DNA from: Hyphomonadaceae bacterium
GTDB taxonomy: Bacteria > Pseudomonadota > Alphaproteobacteria > Caulobacterales > Hyphomonadaceae
Direction: 5' to 3'
NCBI GenBank assembly: GCA_030697555.1
Contig: JAUYPV010000138.1
Location: forward strand, 1 to 39,595
DNA length: 39,595 nt
Below the pieces are notes generated by a model. That model did no database searches and was not told where the DNA came from. It saw only the letters and a list, made by a program, of their open reading frames with translations. Shown in pieces: positions 1 to 9,015 of the stretch. Positions within the stretch are counted from its first letter, which is position 1; each line of letters begins with the position of its first letter. The translations under genes were made by a program, and so were the position numbers.

Positions 1-253
1 ACGCCGTCTGCCGGTTCCGCGTGCGGGGTTTTGAAAACCGAACCACCCCGGACCCTCCGGTTTCTGTCCCCGGAGGCAGATGGGTCTGAAGTTCGTTTCG
101 CCTCGCAGCCGGGAGAGGTCGGATACGCCATCCCCCCGCCGTGACTGGCTTGCTTGACGGCGATCCAGTCGCCGACACTTCAAACCCCACGCCGACCAAC
201 GCCCTGACGCCTTGAGATTTCGGACGTCTCCAAGACCTCCCTCCGTCAGGGCA
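1..253 (-). other. Structured intergenic segment, possible minus-strand RNA (unassigned)
   Basis: No credible protein gene lies here. Several helices can be drawn: 201-209 with 244-252 (9 bp perfect), 82-92 with 177-187 (10 of 11), 55-60 with 70-75, and two mutually exclusive helices, 143-148 with 165-170 and 158-163 with 169-174. On the minus strand a perfect TATAAT (complement of 260-265) would start a transcript near 253, exactly at the base of the first helix; no good -35 accompanies it. I compared it by eye with tmRNA, SRP RNA, 6S RNA and cobalamin riboswitch signatures and found no match. It may be a structured RNA running off the window, or an intergenic repeat. Inference only. Confidence 0.25.
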
Positions 254-259
254 ACGGCG

Positions 260-265
260 ATTATA
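260..265 (-). promoter_or_regulatory. -10-like TATAAT on minus strand
   Basis: The complement of 260-265 reads TATAAT. At 17 bp spacing the -35 position reads TCCTGC, a poor match. The predicted start near 253 falls at the first base of a 9-bp perfect hairpin, which is why it is noted. In this GC-rich sequence a perfect TATAAT is unlikely by chance but proves nothing alone. Confidence 0.3.
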
Positions 266-348
266 AGTGCGCTCCGGACCCAGCAGGATAAGTTGCACGA
301 TTTTTCGGGGCGGTTTTTGGCGAAAAACTGCGCAAGCGGTTGGGCTGC

Positions 349-367
349 TTGAGAATCTTTTTCTCAA
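349..367. repeat. Small hairpin between left edge and mlaC
   Basis: TTGAGAA (349-355) and TTCTCAA (361-367) form a 7-bp perfect stem with a 5-nt loop. It lies in the 250-bp non-coding stretch before the mlaC terminator. Function unknown. Confidence 0.4.
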
Positions 368-385
368 AAAGTTTCCGGCGCGCGT

Positions 386-427
386 CCTTAACCTGCGGAT
401 TTCGTCGTTTGACCCCGCAGGTTAAGG
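386..427. repeat. 13-bp perfect inverted repeat
   Basis: CCTTAACCTGCGG (386-398) is repeated in inverted orientation at 415-427 with a 16-nt spacer. It is not followed by a T tract on either strand, so it does not look like a simple terminator. It could be an operator-like palindrome, a REP-type unit or a structural element downstream of the mla operon. Confidence 0.5.
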
Positions 428-455
428 GCGGGCTCGGAGCCGCCAGCGCCAACAA

Positions 456-483
456 AAAGGCCCGCTCTTTCGGGCGGGCCTTT
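456..483 (-). terminator. Intrinsic terminator of the mlaA-mlaC operon
   Basis: The arms 456-465 and 474-483 form a 10-bp perfect stem with an 8-nt loop. Read on the minus strand, the stem ends in a run of T residues, and it begins about 20 bp after the mlaC stop codon. The flanking A and T runs could make it partly bidirectional. Confidence 0.85.
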
Positions 484-504
484 GGTATTCCGATTGTCGG
501 ACGG

Positions 505-1167
505 TCAGCTCTTGAGCTTGTAGGCGGAGCCGCGGCCGTCTTTTTTGCGTTGTTCCATGTCGGCGAGCATCTGGTTGATGCGCTCTATCAGCTTGTCGAT
601 GTTGCCGTTGTTGCGGTCGAGGACGCTTTCGAACTGGGCCTGCTGTTCCTGGGCGAGCCAGAGGACCGAACCGCCGAGGTCGAGGCCGACGTCGCGCACG
701 CGATAGGACTTGCCGTCCTGGCTCATCAGCACGTCCCAGTAGACCTTGATGTCCTTGCCGGTCTGCGAGCTCTTGATCAGCGATTCGACGGTGGAACGGC
801 GCGCGTCCGTGTCCTTCGAGCCGACAACCTTGATCGCCTCGCCTCGGAACTGGTCGAGGTGAACCTCGTACACTTCCATCGCGTAGGTCTCGAAGATCTT
901 GTAATAGCGGTCGAAATCGGCGTCCGAGAGGCCGCGCCCCTGGGCGCCCAGCACGCGCCGCGCAATCGACGGCATGTGCGCGAACAGGTTCATGTACTGT
1001 TCGAACTTGGCCCCGCGCGCGTCCGCGCTCAACGACTTGTCGTTGAGGACCTGCAGCACCTCGTCGGCTTTCACCTGCACATAGCTTTCCGACTTCTTGT
1101 CGGCGAACGCAGGCGCTGCCGTGATCAGCGCGAGGGCGGCAATGGCGAGAGTACGCGTGAACTTCAT
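505..1167 (-). CDS. mlaC: MlaC/Ttg2D-type periplasmic phospholipid-binding protein
   Basis: The product is about 220 residues, normal for the MlaC (Ttg2D, toluene tolerance) family, which carries phospholipids across the periplasm between the outer-membrane MlaA complex and the inner-membrane MlaFEDB transporter. A clear Sec signal peptide (positive start, AIAALALIT core, AFA cleavage site) precedes a helical soluble domain. The family-like region YWDVLMSQDGKSYRVRDV is visible near the C terminus. I chose ATG 1167, not the GTG seven codons upstream, because GGAGG sits 6 nt before it and the signal peptide then begins properly. It lies 22 nt after mlaA, so the two are co-transcribed and end at the terminator at 456-483. 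The transporter genes mlaFED are not in this window. Confidence 0.85.
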   Translation of the reverse strand: MKFTRTLAIAALALITAAPAFADKKSESYVQVKADEVLQVLNDKSLSADARGAKFEQYMNLFAHMPSIARRVLGAQGRGLSDADFDRYYKIFETYAMEVYEVHLDQFRGEAIKVVGSKDTDARRSTVESLIKSSQTGKDIKVYWDVLMSQDGKSYRVRDVGLDLGGSVLWLAQEQQAQFESVLDRNNGNIDKLIERINQMLADMEQRKKDGRGSAYKLKS

Positions 1168-1189
1168 GGGAGCCTCCACTGAACCCAAC

Positions 1190-1930
1190 TCAGAAATCTA
1201 ATTCGTAATCGGGCAGTTGTTCGGTGTTAGTGGGCACAGGATCCGAGTTTCCGACCGCAGCGGCCCTGCTACGGACATAGAAACGCCTGACTGTGGTATA
1301 GGGGTCGATCTGGTCCCTAACGCTGTCGACGGTCTCGATGGCGCCCTCGCGGGCCGAAACGCCTCCAACGACAGCGGTTCCGATTCGCGTGGCGTCGTCG
1401 CCATCGAACTCGGCGTAGTTGATCGGGTTCATCGCCATGTCGGCGCCCTTGCCCAGCAGGTCGCGCGGATTGCTCGATCCGAGGAAGGGCAGGACCAGGT
1501 ACGGACCGGTACCGACGCCCCAGACGCCCAGCGTCTGGCCGAAATCCTCGTCGGTCCGTTTGATGCCCATGGCGCCGGCGGGATCGAAGATGCCGACGAT
1601 GCCGATGGTGGTGTTGAGGACGAAGCGGCCGACAGTGCCGGCGGCGTTGCCGACCTTGCCCTGCAGCACCTCGTTGGCGAACGTGACCGGCTCGCCGAGA
1701 TTGTCGATGAAGTTGCTGACGCCGCCACGGATCGGCTCGTTGGTCACCGTCCGGTACCCTTTGGCCACCGGCTCGAGGACCGCTTTGTCGAGCCCGTCAT
1801 TGAACGAGAACATCGAGCGGTTGAAGTCCTCGTAGGGATCTTCGGGACCGCCCGTGGTTGCGCAGGCCCCAAGCGAAAGGGCGGCCGCTACTGAAAGAGG
1901 GCCGAAGAGAGCGGCCTGCACGGATTTCAT
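1190..1930 (-). CDS. mlaA: MlaA/VacJ family outer-membrane lipoprotein
   Basis: This 246-residue protein belongs to the MlaA (VacJ) family, which removes misplaced phospholipids from the outer leaflet of the outer membrane and hands them to MlaC. It has a lipoprotein signal ending in LSLGAC, followed by the family's signature DPYEDFNRSMFSFND and the conserved IRGGVSNFIDNLGEP, NTTIGIVGIFDPA and GTGPYLVLPFLG segments. An upstream GTG (1948) would add six residues. I prefer ATG 1930 because the promoter at 1960-1988 predicts a start near 1953, leaving almost no leader for the GTG. The C-terminal tail is acidic. Pairing with mlaC in one operon supports the assignment. Confidence 0.9.
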   Translation of the reverse strand: MKSVQAALFGPLSVAAALSLGACATTGGPEDPYEDFNRSMFSFNDGLDKAVLEPVAKGYRTVTNEPIRGGVSNFIDNLGEPVTFANEVLQGKVGNAAGTVGRFVLNTTIGIVGIFDPAGAMGIKRTDEDFGQTLGVWGVGTGPYLVLPFLGSSNPRDLLGKGADMAMNPINYAEFDGDDATRIGTAVVGGVSAREGAIETVDSVRDQIDPYTTVRRFYVRSRAAAVGNSDPVPTNTEQLPDYELDF

Positions 1931-1959
1931 CTTCGAGGACGCTCCCACGGGGTCGGGAC

Positions 1960-1988
1960 GATATGAGGGTCGATTGGATGGGGATCAA
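1960..1988 (-). promoter_or_regulatory. Sigma70-type promoter for mlaA-mlaC
   Basis: On the minus strand TTGATC (complement of 1983-1988) and CATATC (complement of 1960-1965) are separated by exactly 17 bp. Predicted transcription starts near 1953, about 23 nt before the mlaA ATG. It is divergent from the methionine operon promoter about 100 bp away. Confidence 0.6.
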
Positions 1989-2076
1989 CACCTTGCACCA
2001 GATGTACCCGACGGAAACTTAAAGCGTTGCCATACGCCCACGCCCGCTCGGCGCGCTGGGGAACTCGCTTGTCGAG

Positions 2077-2098
2077 CATATAAAGATATGCTTATATG
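2077..2098. promoter_or_regulatory. AT-rich palindromic operator, SahR-like, for the methionine operon
   Basis: CATATAA (2077-2083) and TTATATG (2092-2098) are perfect inverted arms around a central ATAT, a 22-bp imperfect palindrome in otherwise GC-rich DNA. It ends 5 nt before the ATG of the ArsR-type regulator gene. From memory, SahR sites in Proteobacteria are AT-rich palindromes of this kind, upstream of metF, metH, metK or ahcY genes. It overlaps likely -10 elements (TATGCT 2087-2092 or TATGAT 2095-2100, with TTGTCG at 2069-2074 as a possible -35), so bound repressor would block transcription. The mRNA may be nearly leaderless. Confidence 0.65.
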
Positions 2099-2103
2099 AT
2101 TAT

Positions 2104-3093
2104 ATGGAAGCGGCAGGCCTTTCCACCTTGGTACAGCAGCTTCGCGCAGCGGGGGAGGTCACCCGTGCGCGGATACTTGCGCTTTTGGCGCATGGCGAGC
2201 TGTCCGTAGGCGAGCTGGTCCAGGTGCTCAATCAGAGCCAGCCCCGGCTGTCGCGCCATCTCAAATTCCTGACCGCCGCCGGTTTGATCGACAGGCTGCC
2301 GGAAGGCGCCTGGGTGTTCTATCGCCTGCCGGTTGAGGGGCGCGCGCGCGAGCTAGTCGACACGCTCAACGCGGCGATCGACCCGGCCGATCCGGCGATC
2401 AGGCGCGACCGCGAGCGGCTGGAGGAAGTGAAGGCCGAACGCTCGGAAGCGGCGGACCAGTATTTCTCGCGCGTTGCGGAAGAATGGGACCGGCTGCGCG
2501 CGCTGCACTATTCGGATTCAGACATCGAGAAGGCCGTCATTCAGGCGGCGGGCGTCGGGCCGTTCGACCTGGTCGTGGACTTCGGCACGGGCACGGGGCG
2601 GATGCTGACGCTGTTCGCGGGCAAGGCCCGGCGTGTGGAAGGCATCGACCTCAGCCATCAGATGCTCACCGTGGCGCGGTCGAACCTCGAGGCGGCGGGC
2701 GTGTCCAACGCGTCGGTGCGTCACGGCGATGCGACTGCGGCGCCCTATGCCGATCATTCGGCCAACCTCGTGATCGTGCACCAGGTGCTGCACTTCCTCG
2801 ACGATCCAGGCCGGGCGCTCAACGAGGCGGCGCGGGTGCTGAAGCCGGGCGGGCGACTGATCGTCGTCGACTTTGCGCCGCACAAGCTGGAGCACCTGAG
2901 GAGCGAACACGCGCACCGCCACCTTGGCGTCTCCGAGGCCGACTTCGAGCGCTGGGCGGACAAGGCCGGACTATCGGTGCGCTCGGCGAGGACTTTCCGG
3001 TCGCCGGGGGGCGACAAGGGCGTTGCGGTCATCTTGTGGACGGCCGACAGCCAGAAAGACTTGCAGAAGACTGGCAAGAGATCCGCGGCATGA
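2104..3093 (+). CDS. sahR: ArsR-family regulator fused to SAM-binding methyltransferase domain (SahR-like)
   Basis: The protein has 329 residues. Residues about 10-85 form an ArsR winged helix; the recognition region is near LSVGELVQVLNQSQPRLSRH. Residues about 140-315 form a class I methyltransferase fold with motif I VVDFGTGTGRM (about 157-167) and the post-motif VLKPGGRLIVVDF. In SahR proteins, as I recall them, such a domain senses S-adenosylhomocysteine and controls methionine-cycle genes; catalysis is not needed. It heads an operon with metF and both metH halves, overlaps metF by ATGA, and has a palindromic site just before its ATG, which suggests autoregulation. There is no clear ribosome site before the ATG, consistent with a short leader. 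A real methyltransferase with an HTH domain is the alternative. Confidence 0.75.
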   Translation: MEAAGLSTLVQQLRAAGEVTRARILALLAHGELSVGELVQVLNQSQPRLSRHLKFLTAAGLIDRLPEGAWVFYRLPVEGRARELVDTLNAAIDPADPAIRRDRERLEEVKAERSEAADQYFSRVAEEWDRLRALHYSDSDIEKAVIQAAGVGPFDLVVDFGTGTGRMLTLFAGKARRVEGIDLSHQMLTVARSNLEAAGVSNASVRHGDATAAPYADHSANLVIVHQVLHFLDDPGRALNEAARVLKPGGRLIVVDFAPHKLEHLRSEHAHRHLGVSEADFERWADKAGLSVRSARTFRSPGGDKGVAVILWTADSQKDLQKTGKRSAA

Positions 3094-3953
3094 GTGTTCC
3101 AAAAGTTTCCTTCGAGTTCTTCCCGCCCAAGACGCCCGAGATGGAGCAGAAGCTCTGGGATTCGGTGCACCGGCTGGCGCCGGTGAATCCGTCCTTCGTG
3201 TCGGTGACCTATGGCGCGGGCGGATCGACGCGCGAGCGCACGCATTCGATCGTGAAGCGCATGGTCGATGAGACCGGTCTCAGCCCAGCGGGCCACATCA
3301 CCTGTGTATCGGCGACGAAGTCGGAGATCGACGGCGTTCTCAAAGATTACTGGGATGCCGGCGTGAAGCGCATCGTGGCGCTGCGCGGCGATCCTACGGC
3401 GGGCATAGGCGCGAAGTATGAGCCGCATCCGAATGGCTATGCCTATGCGTCGGACCTGATCGCGGGCGCGCGGCGGATTGGCGATTTCGATGTCTCGGTC
3501 GGCTGCTATCCCGAAGTGCATCCCAATGCCGGTTCGCTGCAGAACGAGATCGACAACCTGAAGCGCAAGCTGGACGCCGGAGCGCATCGTGCGATCACGC
3601 AGTTCTTCTTCTATCCGGACGTCTACTTCCGCTTCCTCGACGCCGTGCACGATGCGGGCATCACCGCGCCGATCATTCCGGGCGTCATGCTGCAGTCGAA
3701 CTTCAGGGGGCTGCAGCGGATGGCGAAACTGTGCGGGTCGACCATCCCCAGCCGCATCGCCTCGCTCTATGAGGGTCTCGATGACGATCCCGAGACGCGC
3801 GATCTTGTGACCGCACACATCGCGGCCGATCTCTGCAACCGCCTGGCGGAGCAGGGCGTCGAGCAGTTCCACTTCTATACGATGAACCGCGCCGGTCTGT
3901 CGCTGTCGACGTGCCGGCTTCTGGGCCTCACACCGGGAAGGCAAGTGCAATGA
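3090..3953 (+). CDS. metF: 5,10-methylenetetrahydrofolate reductase
   Basis: MetF is an FAD enzyme that reduces 5,10-methylene-THF to 5-methyl-THF, the methyl donor for methionine synthase. The 287-residue length is typical of the short bacterial form. Visible family features are FEFFPPKTPEME at the N terminus with the catalytic Glu, SVTYGAGGSTRERT, HITCV, ALRGDP, the FAD-contacting VGCYPEVHPNA, TQFFFYPDVYF and QFHFYTMNRA. The start overlaps the upstream regulator stop (ATGA) and its stop overlaps the metH start (ATGA), so translation is coupled along the methyl-transfer pathway. Confidence 0.97.
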   Translation: MSVPKVSFEFFPPKTPEMEQKLWDSVHRLAPVNPSFVSVTYGAGGSTRERTHSIVKRMVDETGLSPAGHITCVSATKSEIDGVLKDYWDAGVKRIVALRGDPTAGIGAKYEPHPNGYAYASDLIAGARRIGDFDVSVGCYPEVHPNAGSLQNEIDNLKRKLDAGAHRAITQFFFYPDVYFRFLDAVHDAGITAPIIPGVMLQSNFRGLQRMAKLCGSTIPSRIASLYEGLDDDPETRDLVTAHIAADLCNRLAEQGVEQFHFYTMNRAGLSLSTCRLLGLTPGRQVQ

Positions 3954-5014
3954 CCCGCCAGGAAAGAATCGCCGCGCTGAAAGCTGCTGCGAAGGAGCGC
4001 ATCCTGATCCTCGACGGATCGTGGGGCGTGATGTTCCAGAAGAAGGGCCTCACGGAAGCGGACTTCCGTGCGGAGCGCTTCAAGGACCATCCGGGCCAGC
4101 TCAAGGGCAACAACGACATACTGTGCCTGACGCGGCCGGACCTCGTGGGTGAGCTGCACGATCTTTACTACGGCGCAGGCGCGGACATCTCCGAGACCAA
4201 CACCTTCTCAGCGACCAGCATCGCGCAGGACGACTACAAGCTGGACGAAGAAGCCGTGCGCGACATCAACCTCGAGGGCGCGAGGATAGCCCGCGCCCGG
4301 GCGGATGCTTGGACCAAGAAGGAGCCGCACAAGCCGCGCTTTGCGGCGGGCTCGATCGGGCCGCTCAACAAGATGCTGTCGATGTCGTCGGACGTGAACG
4401 ATCCCGGCGCGCGGCTGGTCGATTTCGACCAGGTCTACAAGGCCTATCGCCAGCAGATCGAGGCGCTCTACGAGGGCGGGGTGGATCTCTACCTGATCGA
4501 GACGATCACCGACACGCTGAACTGCAAGGCGGCTCTCAAGGTGATCATGGACATGGAAGCCGAGGGCAAGGAGAAGCTGCCGATCTGGATTTCGGGGACG
4601 ATCACCGACCGGTCGGGCCGCACGCTGTCGGGCCAGACCACGGAAGCGTTCTGGAATTCGGTGAAGCACGCCAAGCCATTTGCGGTGGGGTTCAACTGCG
4701 CGCTGGGCGCGGACCTGATGCGGCCGTTCATCGCCGAGATGGCGCGCGTGGCGGATACGCTGGTCGCGGCCTATCCCAACGCCGGCCTGCCCAACGAGAT
4801 GGGCCAGTATGATGAGCAACCGCATCAGACGGCGCACGCCGTCGAGCAGTGGGCCAAGGAAGGGCTGGTCAACATTCTCGGCGGCTGCTGTGGCACGACG
4901 CCGGACCACATCAAGCACGTCGCGGATGCAGTGCGGGGCGTGAAGCCGCGCCAGCCGGTTGTTCGGACGCCGGCGCTGCGCCTGGCAGGGCTCGAGCCGT
5001 TCGAACTCGCATGA
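3950..5014 (+). CDS. metH: Methionine synthase, homocysteine-binding (N-terminal) part
   Basis: This 354-residue protein is the zinc-dependent homocysteine S-methyltransferase module of cobalamin-dependent methionine synthase, encoded as a separate gene. The zinc ligands are seen as Cys250 in GFNCALG and Cys313-Cys314 in GGCCGTTPDHI. The N-terminal LDGSWGVMFQKKGL and ETNTFSATSIAQ are family signatures. In E. coli MetH this is the first domain of a polypeptide of about 1,230 residues; split forms are known in alphaproteobacteria. The remaining domains lie at 6105-8768, separated here by two unrelated genes. ATG 3950 overlaps the metF stop. BHMT-type stand-alone enzymes are a less likely reading because the other MetH modules are in the same operon. 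Confidence 0.93.
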   Translation: MTRQERIAALKAAAKERILILDGSWGVMFQKKGLTEADFRAERFKDHPGQLKGNNDILCLTRPDLVGELHDLYYGAGADISETNTFSATSIAQDDYKLDEEAVRDINLEGARIARARADAWTKKEPHKPRFAAGSIGPLNKMLSMSSDVNDPGARLVDFDQVYKAYRQQIEALYEGGVDLYLIETITDTLNCKAALKVIMDMEAEGKEKLPIWISGTITDRSGRTLSGQTTEAFWNSVKHAKPFAVGFNCALGADLMRPFIAEMARVADTLVAAYPNAGLPNEMGQYDEQPHQTAHAVEQWAKEGLVNILGGCCGTTPDHIKHVADAVRGVKPRQPVVRTPALRLAGLEPFELA

Positions 5015-5520
5015 GGCTCATCATGCTGCTTGGATTGATGCCACTGGCTGGCTGCGTCGCGGTGTCGGCGCGCCTGAAGGAGACGACACCGAGCGACGTC
5101 GTGCGGACCTATGCGGCGCCGAACGCTATGTATGCGCGGACGCTGGTGATCCCGGCGGGTTACGAGACGATCCGGTTGCCGGGCATCGTGCCGGATCCGG
5201 TGACGTCCGCGGCGGACGGACGGGCGGCGGTGTGGGGCGACACCGAACAGCAGACGGCGAGCACGCTCCAGAAGATCAGGGCGCAGCTTGCCGAGGTTGG
5301 CGCGAGCGAGGCGGATGTGGTTGCGGCGACAGTTTATCTCGTGGCGCCGACAGCGGGCGGGGCGATGGATTTTGCGGGGATGAACCGGGCGTATGTGAAG
5401 CACTTTGGCTCCGACGAACAGCCCAATCGTCCGGTACGCTCGACGGTGCAGGTTGCTGGACTTGTCGCGCCCGGCGTGTTGGTGGAGATCGAAGTGACTG
5501 CAGCGCGCAAGCCGCGCTGA
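5011..5520 (+). CDS. RidA-like (YjgF/UK114 fold) putative lipoprotein
   Basis: The 169-residue product starts with a short lipoprotein-type signal, LIMLLGLMPLAGC, so the mature protein would begin at Cys15 and be membrane anchored. The rest resembles the YjgF/RidA fold: QQTASTLQKIRAQLAEVG, VVAATVYLV, MNRAYVKHF, RPVRSTVQVAGL and VLVEIEVTA follow the family order. Cytosolic RidA proteins hydrolyse reactive enamines and imines; an exported copy must have another, unknown role. The catalytic Arg of RidA may correspond to the Arg in RSTVQ. The start overlaps the metH stop by ATGA, so it is co-translated with the methionine operon, but I see no clear biochemical link. Confidence 0.7.
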   Translation: MRLIMLLGLMPLAGCVAVSARLKETTPSDVVRTYAAPNAMYARTLVIPAGYETIRLPGIVPDPVTSAADGRAAVWGDTEQQTASTLQKIRAQLAEVGASEADVVAATVYLVAPTAGGAMDFAGMNRAYVKHFGSDEQPNRPVRSTVQVAGLVAPGVLVEIEVTAARKPR

Positions 5521-5534
5521 ACAGGGCAGAGCCG

Positions 5535-6098
5535 ATGGCCAAGTTCTACGACAGGATCGAAGACAAGCATGTCGCCTTCATCAAGGCGCAGAAGATGTTC
5601 TTTGTCGCGACGGCGCCGATGTCGGATGCAGGGCGGGTAAATCTCAGCCCCAAGGGCTATGACAGCTTCCGCATCGTCGGCCCCAACCGTGTGGCTTATG
5701 CCGACCTTGGCGGGTCGGGGGCCGAGACGCTGGCGCATGTGCGCGAGAACGGGCGGATCACCTTCATGTTCTGCGCCTATGAGGGCGCGCCCAACATCAT
5801 GCGGCTCTATGGCCGTGGGTCAGCGATGCAGTTCAACGATCCGGGCTTTTCGGAGGAGATCGCGAAATTCCCGCCGGGACATGAGCGCGCGCGCGACATC
5901 GTCTTTGCCGACATCACTGCGGTTCAGGACAGCTGCGGCTGGGGCGTGCCGTTCTACGAGTACAAGGGTGAGCGCGACCAGCTGAAGCGCTATATCGACC
6001 ACCAGGAACTCGATGCGTGGCACGAGAGCCGGTTGACGAAAAATGCGCAGAGCATAGACGGCCTGCCGGGGCTGATCAGGCCGAGGGCCGCGGAGTAG
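5535..6098 (+). CDS. Pyridoxamine 5'-phosphate oxidase family (FMN-binding split-barrel) protein
   Basis: The 187-residue product matches the pyridoxamine-phosphate-oxidase-like flavin split-barrel family: FFVATAPMSDAGRVNLSPKG, NRVAYADLGGSGAETLAHV, GRITFMFCAYEGAPNIMRLYG and CGWGVPFYEY appear in family order. Members bind FMN, F420 or haem; this subgroup is mostly uncharacterised and it is not a canonical PdxH. Its ATG lies 14 nt after the upstream stop and is followed closely by the second metH gene, so it is within the operon. The C terminus is hydrophilic with no membrane segment. Function in methionine metabolism is not evident. Confidence 0.8.
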   Translation: MAKFYDRIEDKHVAFIKAQKMFFVATAPMSDAGRVNLSPKGYDSFRIVGPNRVAYADLGGSGAETLAHVRENGRITFMFCAYEGAPNIMRLYGRGSAMQFNDPGFSEEIAKFPPGHERARDIVFADITAVQDSCGWGVPFYEYKGERDQLKRYIDHQELDAWHESRLTKNAQSIDGLPGLIRPRAAE

Positions 6099-6104
6099 TA
6101 TTCA

Positions 6105-8768
<2,664 letters not shown>

Positions 8769-9015
8769 ACGGGTTTCCGCGTCTGCCGCAGCGTTTTGCG
8801 GGGTTGTCCCTGTGCGCTGCCGGGCTGCCGGGCTGCGACGTTCGGACTAGCCGTTACAACTATTCAGCTTATCGACTTTCCGCCCCTCCTGCGGGAAACT
8901 GCGCCTCAGGGTCGAATTCGTGCGTCACTGAGAATCTGACGGACTGCGTTTACAAATAAGAAACGCCCGCGGCGCGATGTCGTTTGCACGCCGACGGGTT
9001 GCAGAGGGGACGGTC
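8769..9015. other. Intergenic region between metH and TonB-dependent receptor gene
   Basis: I see only a weak 5-bp stem (8786-8790 with 8797-8801) that is unlikely to be a strong terminator, and a short direct repeat of CTGCCGGG. The last part is AT-richer (8850-8960) and may carry the receptor gene's promoter, but no convincing -35/-10 pair is seen. Confidence 0.4.

Noticed and set aside
1-253. tmRNA, SRP RNA, 6S RNA or cobalamin riboswitch at the left edge
   Set aside because: None of their diagnostic segments (tag reading frame, GGAAGGAAGCAGC loop, 6S closing stem, B12 box) can be found on either strand.
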